From contig JANTQA010000036.1 in NCBI GenBank assembly GCA_027625915.1, forward strand, positions 6,097,001 through 6,161,000: a stretch of 64,000 nt of DNA. Reading direction: 5' to 3'. The first letter of the stretch is position 1. Each line of letters starts with the position of its first letter. The notes beneath the pieces were generated by a model. It was not told the origin of the DNA, did not search any database, and saw only the letters and a program-made list of their open reading frames with translations. The position numbers and the translations under genes were made by a program. Source of the DNA: Anaeramoeba flamelloides (taxonomy: Eukaryota > Metamonada > Anaeramoebidae). Below, in pieces: positions 24,235-35,376 of this stretch.

Positions 24235-24561
24235 TTAATTGTCTTCAGGGAAAATTGGTGGAAAACCAGTGCCATTTGTAGAGTCAAATGGCAATTTGAC
24301 ACCAAGACGTTGAGCCTCTTGTTTGTCTCTTTCTTTTAAATTCATTTCGGTGAATAAGGTTACACCATAAGGAAGAACAACAGCAGCCGCACCTGTGACG
24401 CCGATCCACAAAACTTTACCGGCAACACCTACTGCTCCTTTCCCTACATTGGAAAGTGAAGAAAAGAGATCAGATGTAAGTGAAAATACTTTTGGAATGA
24501 AGCCTTCAGAATCGTCTCCAAGGTTGTTGACAGATTCATTTTGGATATCAAGTTTGGACAT
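24235..24561 (-). CDS. TOM22: TOM22-like mitochondrial outer-membrane import receptor
   Basis: 108 codons from MSKLDIQ to a TAA stop. Layout matches TOM22: an acidic N-terminal cytosolic part (DDSEGF), an amphipathic stretch, one membrane span and a short polar tail. The span and flanks (VLWIGVTGAAAVVLPYG, then LKERDKQEAQ) parallel the animal sequence LWIGTTSFMILVLP followed by a Gln/Glu-rich helix. TOM22 is the central receptor and organiser of the TOM complex, anchored by its single span with the N-terminus in the cytosol. I chose the Met at 24561; an in-frame Met at 24612 would add 17 residues (MFFSQTRID...) and cannot be excluded. Short divergent receptors can be mistaken for other tail-anchored proteins, so the call rests on the span motif and on length. 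It implies a mitochondrion or mitochondrion-related organelle. Confidence 0.8.
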   Translation of the reverse strand: MSKLDIQNESVNNLGDDSEGFIPKVFSLTSDLFSSLSNVGKGAVGVAGKVLWIGVTGAAAVVLPYGVTLFTEMNLKERDKQEAQRLGVKLPFDSTNGTGFPPIFPEDN

Positions 24562-25375
24562 ATTGCTTGAATTTTGAAAATTGAAATCAATTCTGGTTTG
24601 TGAAAAAAACAAAAAAATAAAATTTTTATTTTTAATAATTAATCCGAGATTTAAGGCAGTAAATCTACATCAAATCAAACAGACATTTAAACCAACAGAA
24701 GTTTAAGAAAAGATTAAATTGTTGTTCTTTGGTTTTAACCATGTCAAAAAGTTAAAAAACACAGATTAAAAAGCTAACTTTTGGTAGATTTATTGAGGGT
24801 AGGGAAACATTTTTCAAACTAAGACTTTAATAGAAATTTTTTTAACTCACAAGACTTGATGATGGCATCTTAAACAAACATTTTAAATGAGTTATGACAA
24901 GAGAGGTTTTTTATGTTCTAATTCTTTATGAAAAGAAAATTAAAATATTCGGTAATTATTTTCAAAGTTTTTTTTTTTTGTTTTTTATTGTTTACTATTA
25001 TTGTTTTCAAGTTGACTTTTCCAACAAATATAGGATTTTATTTTTTTAAAAATTATTTTTTAAATAAATAAGAATTAGATAGTGTATATATTATTGTTTC
25101 AAGATTCTTTTTCAAAAATTTTTCATTTTTTTAGAAAACATCCAAAATTTAAAAAAACTCTTTTTTTATTGTTTTTTTATTTGAGAGGAGAATTAATTCT
25201 AGAAAATTAACATCCTATTGCCCTGAGAAAAAATAAATACCTGATAGTTTTTTACATATTTTAAAATACAGATAATATATTAATCAAACAAAAGAATTTC
25301 AAACTATTTTGGTTTCTAATTACTCCCGGATTGTTTCCATATTATTATTATTATTGTTGTTGTTTTTTTAAATAT
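24562..25375. other. Intergenic, no gene seen
   Basis: 5' flank of the TOM22-like gene. AT-rich with T runs. No gene, RNA or repeat end recognised. Confidence 0.6.
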
Positions 25376-27240
25376 ATTTTTTTAGGTGAGTAACTATCTT
25401 TTCATAGTAAACCCTAATATAAAATTTTAACACTCCAAAATTCAATTCTCATTTAAAAATGTTAATTATTCAATTCTAGTAGAAACACCAACTTCCAATC
25501 TTTTACTAATTAAAATGGTAACACTAGTTTATAAATTATCATACCCACAAAAATAAAAAATTAATAATTAACAAAACTATTAAATATAGAGCATGTTTGA
25601 ATATTTTGGAGATAGAACAAAACAAAAAAATAATTTTAATTTTTTTTAATACTAAGAACGTATATTGATCAATCAAATAGTTAGATACAATCAATGTATT
25701 TTATCTGAGTTCTTCAATTTGGAATATTCTAACTTTATCCTAATAATAGAGGTTTTGAGGATAACATATATTATCCTGATATTAACAATAAAATCGCAAT
25801 AATATTAAAAAAATCGCGAGTAGTCCAACTTTATCGCGAAAAATCATAAAATCGCGATAGACAACATTATCGCGAAATTCATATTATCGCAAAAAAATGA
25901 AAAATTATTTTTTTGAAATCATCTGAAAAAAAATCTCTTGACTTTTACAAAGCCTTGATACTTTTACAACACTTTCTCTTTAATAATACCATAAAGTGTT
26001 TGTAAGGGTTCTGAACTTTCTTCAAGTGTTTGAAGTTTTGAAAGACAGAAAACTTTTATAAAGGGAATGAGTTTGGTTTGTTGTAGAAAAAAATTTTATT
26101 CTTTTCATTTTTTTTTTAACAAAATATAAAATCTCAAACAAATTTTATGATCAAAATAATAATTACCCATTTCAACAATACACTTGAATATAAAGATCGA
26201 TGTGTTTTCTTAAAATGGAATTGTTACATTCACCATTTAAAAATAACCAAAAAGAATAAAGAATAATTTTCATTCTTTTTGGTGATCGATCAAACAAAAA
26301 CCACTAAGATCTAATTGTGTTTTCTGTCTAAAACAAAGATTCTCAAAGAAGAAAAAGAAGAAGACAAGTATTGTATAAAAAATCTTTCTAATTGGTGATC
26401 ATCTGGCAAGGATGTTGTGAAATCTTTTGAAGAGTTATCCAACCCCCTTTAGCTTTTGGAGAAAAAATGAAAATATTGTAACCCAAGATCACATTCTTTA
26501 AAGAACCGGTGTGGTGTTGGTTGTTTTAGAAGGTCTTTTATTCAACTCAATTTACAACACCACGATTAACTGAAAAAATATTTATTTCTCTTAAGTTCTT
26601 ATTGTTGTTGATCTTAAAGGATCGATAGGTTTGTCAACCAAATAAAATGAAAACACAATAAAACTCTTGGATCTGATCCTTGATTGGATCAAGTATCTTT
26701 TTTGTTGTTTTTTCAAAGAATAACTTTTTTTCACCTAATCTATTTTTTGATCAAAAAAAAATTTTTTTTAAAAATATTTCTCAATTAACCCAAAAACCCA
26801 TCAACTATTATATCGCGATTACTTTTTTATCGCGATATTTTGGCATTTATTACGATTTTTTAATAATTATCGCGATTTTATAGAATATCGCTATTTGTTA
26901 TATTATCGCGATAATATTGAATATCGCGATTTTCTGATATATCGCGATTTGATTGAAATTATCGCGATTTTTGTAACTTTGTCGTGAATTATAGCATGTT
27001 ATCATCAAAACCACTAATAACTTTTCTAAAAAATTATTCATGTGCGAAAACAAGGTAGGTAATTCAAAAAATGAAAAGAAAATAAAAAAAAAACTAAAAG
27101 GATGAAAAAACGATTTTCCATATTTTACAAAAATAACAATTATTTACAATTTAAATGGAATTGTATTATTGGGATTCTATTAACATTAGTAATTACACCC
27201 CAAAAATTTGAATTTTTGTTTACATAATTAAAAAAAAAAA
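25376..27240 (+). repeat. Dispersed repeat (family H), split by an insertion
   Basis: The parts 25376-25748 and 27020-27240 match 61505-61865 and 61880-62060 in the same orientation. Shared blocks include ATTGATCAATCAAAT(A/G)GTTAG, GAGTTCTTC and AATTCAAAAAATGAAAAG. The copy at 61.5 kb is uninterrupted, so it shows the state before the 1.27 kb element entered. The left end carries GTGAGTAAC, like the end of family C. Confidence 0.75.
25749..27014 (+). mobile_element. 1.27 kb TIR element with TCGCGA arrays at both ends
   Basis: Terminal inverted repeats are GAGGTTTTGAGGATAACAT at the left and GTGGTTTTGATGATAACAT read inward at the right. A 5-base TAATA lies directly outside both ends (25744-25748, 27015-27019), a likely target-site duplication. 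Within ~130 bases of the left end and ~200 bases of the right end the palindrome TCGCGA occurs about eleven times, plus eroded variants. The middle holds no convincing gene; a 67-codon Phe-rich frame at 26680 is low complexity. It is a non-autonomous DNA transposon with subterminal binding-site-like repeats; the superfamily is not assigned. Confidence 0.8.
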
Positions 27241-28577
27241 AATGATCAAGATTTTCTATTACACTCTCTTCATTTTCAAACATAAATTATAGACTTTATT
27301 TGTATTTTTATTTTTTTACCTGTTATAACTTTTTTGAGTTTTTTGTAAATACCTCTGATTTTTAGAATTGTTTAATATGTTGGAAAAAATCAAATATATG
27401 ATATTCTAAATTAAGAAATTCCAATTTTTATTATTGAAAAATGTTTTGTTGAGATTTTATTTAGTAATTTGCTTTTTTTTTTTTGATTTCAAAAATAAAA
27501 CCAAACTGTAAATATTTTTTTCTACATTGCTACAATAAAAAAGATAACCGATAATTTAAATAATGAAAAAATAACAGAATAAAATTAATATTGTACACAT
27601 TCAAATAAATTCAACGAAAGTTAAAAACATTTATAACCCTTTGAATCGAACAATTCATTTTATTTTTAATTTTAGATTTGTTTTTTTTTGTCCAATTAGA
27701 TCTTTTAAATTTGAGTTGATATTATTATTTTAACAAGTTTAGTAAATCTTATTTATTTTTTATACTTAAAGGAGATTTAATATTTTTTTCATTTTTAGGA
27801 ATTAACATATTTTCGAATATATATTCAATAACTGGATAAGAATTGGTGTGTTTTGGCTTATTTTCATTATTTCAATAATAATTAAAGGAATTAATGAACA
27901 GTTTAAATAATTTTAAAGTTATTGAATTATAATTAAAAATTTCTAATTTATATATTAATTCGTTTAATATACAAGATTTAAATAATCTTATTTTTAAACT
28001 CTTTTTCAGATAATTATAATTGAATAATTTCTTTTAGTTATTTTACTGTTTCTTTTGAGATATTTTTAATCTATAAACTGTACGTGAATTTTTATCTCAA
28101 TAAAAATCCAAATAATATATATATATATATTTACATTATTTTGAAATATATGTTTTATTATTATTATATTAAAATTCAAATTGAATAATAATTTCATATA
28201 TTGAATTTATTTTTCAATTTTAATTTTTTTATTCTTTTTTTAATTAAGATTTTAATCATCTGTAAGAATTTGGTAATGTTTTTTTAACGGAATATTTTTT
28301 GACAAAAGAAAATAAAAAATACGAAAAAAAAAAAACGAAATGGATCGTTTGAATTGACTGAGTCCTTCTCCTTGATAAAAAATTAGTAAATAAAAAGTTT
28401 ATGATTATTTTATTTTAGTAAAATGTTTTTATTGTTTTTGAATAAATTAAAAATTCAAAAAGATCAAAAATTTTGCTTTATCAGAAATTAAAAATATATG
28501 TTTTATCATTTACAAGTTTTTTTTATTTGATTTTTACTTATAATTACATTTTAAAATATTTATAGGTCAAAAAGAGT
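27241..28577. other. Intergenic, no gene seen
   Basis: Among the most AT-rich DNA of the window, with an AT dinucleotide run near 28116-28130. No gene, RNA or element ends recognised. Confidence 0.6.
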
Positions 28578-29110
28578 ATAATAAACCCATTTCCAAAAAT
28601 TTTGACACACCCAAAATCAAAAAAACGCCAAAAAAACAAATTTATTGTATTTATCCAAACATAATATTAAAAAAAAATTAAGTTACCAAGTATTAATATT
28701 TTAATAAGTAATCATTGTAATTCAAACAAAAGAAAAAAATATAAAACTAAAAAAGCAAAATTGGTGTACCAAAATAATTAAACGAGAAGAACAAAAAATA
28801 TTTGACCTAATTTGTTGAAATTTCACCAATAATTATGGATCGGTCAAATGATAATATAGCATCAACTGATTATATATGTGTTTTTCTATTAAAATAACTC
28901 AACAATAACCTTCTATCAATTATCGAAAAACAATTCGAGATCTAACGAAATAGATTTCTAAACTGGAAAAAAAGAAAATTAAAACAAAATAAAAAAGAGA
29001 AAAAAGGAAATAGTTTGTAAAATCAAAATTCTTTACAAATTGATTTTAAAGTGTGGAATTGTTATTCTTTCAACTGTTTAAACTATATCTTAAATTTTTG
29101 GAATATAGTT
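28578..29110 (-). repeat. Dispersed TIR repeat, copy 2 (uninterrupted)
   Basis: Reverse-complement match of 2822-4000. Its ends read TTTCCAAAAATTTTGACACA at 28590 and TTAAATTTTTGGAATA at ~29090. At the position where the other copy holds the 487-base TIR element this copy runs straight through, so it serves as the empty site. Confidence 0.7.
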
Positions 29111-30392
29111 TATCTTTTTTGAAAAAAAAAAATATTATGTGTTAATAAATCAAGCATAATATTCCATTGGTTTAAAAAAACATATTTCTAAATAATCAAG
29201 AGAAACTTTTATAAATAGAAACCGTTATATAATTTAAAGTCAATCATTTATAGCCTCTATAAGAATGAATGATTTTTTTATTTAATCGATATATTCAATA
29301 TTATTATTTATGGCACCGATTAACCAATTATTATATATATTATGAATTATAATAATATATATTTACCAATTTTAATTTTTCAAACTATTTCAAAATCTGT
29401 GTTATTTTCACCACTAAGGATATATTTTGAATTTTTAATGTTTTGAAAATCTTTAACTGATTTATTTTTCTTTTTTTTTAATTTAATTTTTTAATAGTAT
29501 GCTGAATTGGAAAAAAATATATAACCTTTCGAAATTTTATAATAACTTTCACATTTTCAATATTTTTCTTTAATCAAAAATATTTGTACATGGATCAATA
29601 GATTTTTTTTTAATATAACCAAAACACTCGTCAATCATATTTTGATTATTTGTAAGAATTTTCATTATTTTAAACCTTTATTGAAGGAATTTTTTTTTCC
29701 AAAAATTTTTTATTTTTGTGAAATTCTTAGCTGAGCTAATGAAAAAATTTATTCCAAGAAAAAACTCCTATCTTTTTTCAAAATAAAGTTATTTTAATCT
29801 TTCATTTAAAAGATAGTATTCAAATTTACAAAAACGAAATTAGAACAGTGAACACTTTTCAAGAATTCATGTTATACGTGTTCCCTTAAGAAAACAAAGT
29901 AAAAATATCAAATAATCAAATTTATTTCCTAACAATATTTGTGAGTTTGTACTAATCATGAAAAAAAAGACAGCAACTGGCTTAATTGTAATTTTCTTCG
30001 AGATCCAAACCCCAATACAAAAAAATGACTTTTTTTAATGAAAAAAAATTCAGAAATAAAAATCATTTTTTGATCAGTAATTTTATTTTTTTCTTAAAGT
30101 TCTCTCTATAAAGTACCCCTCATTTTTGAGTACAATTCCTTGAAAAAAGATCAAACTTCAAAAGAAAATTTTCTTTTTAATTTTCACCAACTATAAACAG
30201 ATTTTTATTGATCCAAGTATTTTTTTTACTTGATAAAAAAAATAATAAAAAAAACCAAAAACAAAAACACATACAAAAAACAAAATATTCAGTCTCACAA
30301 AATCAACAGTAATTTACACTTTCCAACAAATCTAATTACTCTAACACCACTACCACTGTTTCACAAATAATTCTCAGATCCAAAACAAATCC
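29111..30392. other. Intergenic, 5' flank of the ubiquitin protease gene
   Basis: AT-rich, no gene seen. The last ~120 bases before the start become C- and A-rich (ACACCACTACCAC), likely the untranslated leader. Confidence 0.5.
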
Positions 30393-32531
30393 TTGATCAA
30401 AACAAAAGGGATTAATATCTTTCAAACAATGCACTTCTTTCGAGCAAACAACATTGTACTCGTTGTCGGCCAAAACCTGGAATCAACTGTTCAACGTGCA
30501 TTTGGGAGGGGTTCTAATGGCAAGTCCTTGCCCAGCAGTGTCTCCTCATCAATGATTTTGCCATGTAAAGATAGCTTTGTCAAGACAAGGATCCAAAATG
30601 ATGCATATAAGAAAACACTCCCGTTCCAGGGATATTCAACATTTGAAATCTTGGATTCAATCACAACGAATTTGCAAACGAAAAAAAAAACAAATCAAAT
30701 TGTCAACAAAGCACCAACAAAAAAAATCACAAAACAGCCGACACATAACCAAAATCTGGATGGAACGGATCGATTAAGATTCTCTCCACAAGATTTCCCC
30801 AGCTTGTCAAGTGAAAGACATGAACAGATTTTAAACAAAGAGAAAAGGTTGAACAAAAGGGGAATAAGTTATCAAAAAAAACAATTAATGGGAAGTGATC
30901 AGCGCAAAAGCTTTTTTATTCAAACAAAAAAACAAAAGAAAGTGAAACAAAGCAAAAAAACACCCTTAACTAAAAACGATAAAACCCAAATTGTACGTAA
31001 AGTGTTACCAGAAATGATCCAACACTTATCAAATAAACTGTTAATGAGCGAAATAATCAGACAATTGAATATGATGGGTAATATCGGGTTAAAAAATTCC
31101 ACAGGTGTTTCTTGTTATAAAAATGCTTCTTTCCAATGTTTATTAAAAACTCCTTTAATTATGATTAAAGGGGTTTCGTCATTGTTTCCAATTCTCAGCA
31201 ACCATTACGAGCCGAACCGATTGAAATTAAAGCATTATGCCAAAAGTAAAGATCACCACACACAATTAAATGGAAAGAATTCGATCCTCTCGGATGTTTG
31301 TTCAAAAACTGATCCGCAATCTGTTGTGGAAAACACATTGCGGAATTTCTCACAATTGTCAATTTTACCGCAACCATCAAAGGTTACAGCTTCATTGGAA
31401 TTAAATTGCGAGATTCGACTAGTTGAATTTTTTGAAAGTTTAGTTGACAAATACCGCTCAGCAGATGAAAGCGGTGTTGTTGACCCTCAATTTGTTGATC
31501 GTGCTTTGAGGTCAATTTGCCCAGTGTTTGGTTTAAAAAGGCAACAAGATGCGCACGAATTTATTACCTTTATTATTGATGCACTCGCAGAAGAAACAAA
31601 AGATCGAAATAACCATAGCTTTGTTTCTGATTTGTTTACAGGGCAATTAGAAATATCGTTAACCTGTCACAAATGTAATAAAAATGTATACCTTACAGAG
31701 GTTATTCGCAATATTTCTCTTCCTCTAGCAATTGAAGATGAAACAGATAAAAATCAAGTGAAAAATTCACAATATTTGACAATCCAAAAAATGCACAAGA
31801 ATTCTGGTAATAATAAGAATAAGACTAAGAATACGAATATGAAAAAGAATAACAACAAGAAAAAGAATTATAAGAATAAGGACAAGAGCAAGAACAAGAA
31901 CAATTATAAGAACTTTAATCGGGATAAGAATAATAAGAATAGTACGAAGAAGAAATTGAAGAGAAATTTACAAAAAAATGGGAACAAAAAAGATAAAAAT
32001 AAGACGACTAATAAAAGGGCTATTAAGAACAATTTTTTAAAAAAGAAAAAAACAAAAGAAATAAATTTATTGAACTGCTTTAAAAAATTTTTTTACAAAA
32101 ATATTTTACAAGATGAAAATTTAGTTTGGTGTTCAAAGTGTAAACAAAAAACTATCCATTCACACCAATACAAATTTGACGTTTTCCCAAAAATCTTAAT
32201 AATACATTTATTACGCTTTGATGACAATTTTAAAAAAAATAATACACAATGCAACTTTCCAATTAAGGACCTGGATATTGATTTTACCAGGAAAAAACAA
32301 AATATTCTCAAAACTAATAATAACAAAAATAAGAACAAATATAATCTTATTGGTGTAATTCAACATTACGGCACAACTCTTATCGGGCATTACAAATCCA
32401 TCACTTTTGACAGAAAGACGAATGAATTTTATTCTTTTAATGATAGCATTGTTAAAGTAGTAAAAAATCCAAAAAAAATTTTTGAAAATGCTTATATCTT
32501 ATTCTATGAAAGACAAGAAATTATTTTTTAA
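30393..32531 (+). CDS. Ubiquitin-specific protease (USP/UBP, C19)
   Basis: 712 codons, one exon, TAA stop. The N-terminal ~225 residues are basic and disordered. The catalytic domain follows, with a Cys box at 232-251 (GLKNSTGVSCYKNASFQCL, nucleophile C241) and QQDAHEF near 385. Zinc-finger pairs are CHKC (~424) and CSKC (~580). The His box is IGHYKS near 664 with FYSFNDSIV, and the domain closes NAYILFYER. A Lys/Asn-rich insert of ~90 residues (31790-32055) lies between the two zinc-knuckle pairs. The enzyme removes ubiquitin from proteins. The catalytic residues are present, but the Cys box has one extra residue between the oxyanion Asn (N235) and Cys compared with the usual spacing, and K replaces the usual M/L after CY. 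The USP36/42-like group is a guess. Start is Met 30393, or Met 30429 (MHFFRAN), which sits in an AAACAATG context and may be the real one. Confidence 0.93.
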   Translation: MIKTKGINIFQTMHFFRANNIVLVVGQNLESTVQRAFGRGSNGKSLPSSVSSSMILPCKDSFVKTRIQNDAYKKTLPFQGYSTFEILDSITTNLQTKKKTNQIVNKAPTKKITKQPTHNQNLDGTDRLRFSPQDFPSLSSERHEQILNKEKRLNKRGISYQKKQLMGSDQRKSFFIQTKKQKKVKQSKKTPLTKNDKTQIVRKVLPEMIQHLSNKLLMSEIIRQLNMMGNIGLKNSTGVSCYKNASFQCLLKTPLIMIKGVSSLFPILSNHYEPNRLKLKHYAKSKDHHTQLNGKNSILSDVCSKTDPQSVVENTLRNFSQLSILPQPSKVTASLELNCEIRLVEFFESLVDKYRSADESGVVDPQFVDRALRSICPVFGLKRQQDAHEFITFIIDALAEETKDRNNHSFVSDLFTGQLEISLTCHKCNKNVYLTEVIRNISLPLAIEDETDKNQVKNSQYLTIQKMHKNSGNNKNKTKNTNMKKNNNKKKNYKNKDKSKNKNNYKNFNRDKNNKNSTKKKLKRNLQKNGNKKDKNKTTNKRAIKNNFLKKKKTKEINLLNCFKKFFYKNILQDENLVWCSKCKQKTIHSHQYKFDVFPKILIIHLLRFDDNFKKNNTQCNFPIKDLDIDFTRKKQNILKTNNNKNKNKYNLIGVIQHYGTTLIGHYKSITFDRKTNEFYSFNDSIVKVVKNPKKIFENAYILFYERQEIIF

Positions 32532-32980
32532 AATAATTTTTATTTATTTATTTATTTATATTTTTTAGAGTTGAAAAGATGATATAAATAATTTCGTTTG
32601 TAATAAAATAATATTTGTATTTATTTGTAATAGAATCAAATATAATTGATATAATATACCTTTATTATATTTTAAAAATAATTGTATCATATTACCTTTT
32701 TAATTCTCTTCTTATTATAAATGAACAAAATACAATAATTCATAATAATAGAATTATCACCAAAAATAATAAGATATTTTAAAAAATTTTTTTTTTTTGG
32801 TAAATTTGTTTTCATTAGGGGATCAAGGTTCTCAAAAAAAATATATGAGAATAATATTGGTTTTTACTCAAATGATCATTAAATTTGAATTCAAATCAAT
32901 TCAAATTTTGTTTTCAATGTGCAAAAAATATTTTTTTAAATAAAATAATCATTTGTTTTTTTGAGATTATTGTCCAGGAA
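32532..32980. other. Intergenic, 3' flank of the USP gene
   Basis: AT-rich (TTTA repeats immediately after the stop). No gene seen. Confidence 0.6.
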
Positions 32981-33832
32981 AAAAATTGGTTACATAGTAA
33001 AAAAGTGGGACACTTATTTTGTGAAAAATTAAAAATTTAATTGCCAACATTAGTAAAACTGATCAAAACCACCATAATTTTTAGCAAGATAATAAGAATC
33101 CAATGTAGATTAAAAAACTTTTAGAAGTATAGTATCTAGCTGAGATTTTCTTCATTTCAATTTAATCAAGATCCTTCAAAATAGAATGTCTTAAATTTTT
33201 AATTTTTGATTGTAAAAAGTGGCAAATATGAGTAGAAAGTACATTTTTTAGACAAATCATATCTGACAAATTACGCGATTCAGAGATAAGCATCAATATT
33301 TAATCTGTTTTATTTATTGAGTGCCAGGGGAAAAGTTGATTCATGTTTAGATAAAGCGATTAAACAAATGAATAATTTTCTGATTTTTCGATTTTTGATT
33401 GTAAATCTTAAAAGAAATTGAAAACTTTTATTTTTTTAAAAATAGGATTTAATATTAAGATTAAGGATTAAAGACCCTAAGAAATTGAAATAAAATTCAA
33501 AGAAATAACCACAAGAAAACCTTATTTTATAAATACAATCTAAAATGACAAAGCTCAAAAATAGTGATAATTCTTCATTTCTGTGAATATTTCGTTTTAT
33601 AATAAGACACTGGTTTTTAAGACCCTCTTCTTGTATTTTTTTAATGAAATTTAATTAAAAAAAAAAAATCTACATTAGATATTATTACTTTTAATTGTTT
33701 TAAGCTCATTTGAATTCCTATTATATGGCTAAAAATTCTGGTAGTTTTGATTAATTTTACTAATGTTGACAATTAACCTACTAATTTTTCACAAAACAAG
33801 TATCCCACTTTTTTCCCTGTGTCCCAATTTTT
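32981..33832 (+). mobile_element. ~0.85 kb foldback element with long inverted arms
   Basis: The left arm (AAATTGGTTACATAGTAAAA, then GTGGGACACTTATTTTGTG, then CAACATTAGTAAAA) is repeated inverted at the right end, ending ~33830. The match can be followed for more than 130 bases, through a shared ATAATTTTTAGC / AGAATTTTTAGC block. No gene inside. The right end lies about 20 bases from a palindromic family P element. Confidence 0.75.
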
Positions 33833-33853
33833 TTTTGGCGGCAGTTTTTATTC

Positions 33854-34048
33854 CAGTTAGTTCCACTTTTAAGGCACAAACTTTCAACGGAATTTAAGGC
33901 ACAAAAAAATCTCAAATTAAGGCACAAAATTTGTGATTTTTTTTTAGAAATTTATTTTACTAATATCTGAATTTTGTGTCTTAATTTGTGATTTTTATTA
34001 TGTCTATAAATTTCGTTGAAGTGTGTGCCTTAAAAGTGGAACTGGCTG
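33854..34048 (+). mobile_element. 195-base palindromic miniature element (family P)
   Basis: Opens CAGTTAGTTCCACTTTTAAG and closes with AGTGGAACTGGCTG, followed by TA. The left flank is TC rather than TA, so one side has mutated. Internal arms keep GGCACAAACTTTCAACG and its complement. Confidence 0.88.
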
Positions 34049-35248
34049 TATGATGAAAAAATTATGTTCTGAAAAATCCTTTTTATAAAAGTAATTGTTT
34101 AATTATTCTTTTTTAAACTCTAATACAATGTTTATTTTTATTTGTAATACCTAATAAGTGTTAACAAATTTTTGAGAATGAGAACATATTTAAAAACTTA
34201 AGATTTCAAATTAATCATAAAAATTTTATTTGTAGAGTTATTGACCAATAATTCTTCTTGGGAATTTTTTTTTTTTATAATTTAAAGAAGATTGTTCCCA
34301 TATCTAATATGGAATTTATTAATAGGTGCTTGAAAATATTTATTTATTAAAGTATACAAAAAGGGTTAATTAGACAATTCCACAGATAATAAAATAATTG
34401 GACATTCGTTGATAATTTTTACAACTATAAATAGCCCAATTCCCTTTGAAGTCTTTTTGTATTTAAATTATTCTGCAAATATTCATAAATATGATATTTT
34501 TCGATTAATTGTATAGAAAAGAACTTTTATAATTAACAATTGTATCGGTAGTTTCAATAGAAAAATAGATTTTAAAATTCTCTTCAAGTGTAATATTAAA
34601 GACGTTTCTTTATAGATGTAGTTACATTGTTTTACCTGTAATAATTATCAAAATATTATATAGAATATATATTTTTATATTCTGTCTAAAAGGAAAAAAA
34701 AAAAAAAAAAAGATTTTTTATTCATTTACAGGGCGTTTGACTGGTTAAAGTTTATTTGACCTTTTTCTTTGAAATTTCCATACTTTTATTTTTTATAATT
34801 TAATCAGTACCTAGTGAATTTAACCATCAATGTGAAATTTTTTATGTCAGTTAATTTATATACATGAGAAAAAATCATTTATTTGTAATTTTTCTTCTAA
34901 AGGTAATTATTTTATTCATATATATCCTAATAACAATGGTTTTTTATAACATGACATAAAAAGGTTGTAAAGGTACTATGAATGTTTATAATTTTATGAA
35001 TTTTATAATATAAATGTTAATTATAGAATATGTTATAGTTTTTGTAAGATGCTAAAAGCTTGTTCTAATAATATTTGTTCAAAAAATATTGAAAAAATCA
35101 TCATATAATGGGAAATTTTGACATATAAATGTTGAAAAAATGTTTGAAAAAAGGTTTTTCTATTATGACAGAAGATTATAATTTATTAAATATTTAATAT
35201 TTTTACTATTTTTGAATTATCAAATTAAATAATGGTTTAAAATATAAT
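34049..35248. other. Intergenic, no gene seen
   Basis: AT-rich DNA with an A run near 34698. Nothing recognisable up to the 5S gene. Confidence 0.6.
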
Positions 35249-35369
35249 GTATTCGGCCATACCCAATTTAATAATCCTGGACACATTCCGAACCCAGAAG
35301 ATCAACGAATTGAGGGCTAAGTTAGTTAGTGAGATGGGGAACCTCTCGCGAACACTTGGTGCTGAATAC
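35249..35369 (+). rRNA. 5S ribosomal RNA, single dispersed gene
   Basis: A 121-base, comparatively GC-rich block in AT-rich DNA. The ends form a nine-pair helix I (GTATTCGGC with GCTGAATAC, one G-U). GGCCATACC follows helix I as in other 5S RNAs. The loop A/helix III zone reads TTCCGAACCCAGAAG, and the 3' half carries GAGATGGGGAACCTC and TTGGTGCT. Length fits the usual ~120. It is transcribed by RNA polymerase III from internal elements and joins the large ribosomal subunit. It stands alone, not in a tandem array or beside other rRNA genes. Bases in helices II-III differ from textbook sequences, so either the lineage is divergent or this is one variant copy. Confidence 0.93.
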
Positions 35370-35376
35370 TTTTTTT
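35370..35376 (+). terminator. RNA polymerase III terminator of the 5S gene
   Basis: Seven T residues on the coding strand begin immediately after the 3' end of the helix I strand, the standard Pol III stop signal. Confidence 0.85.
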
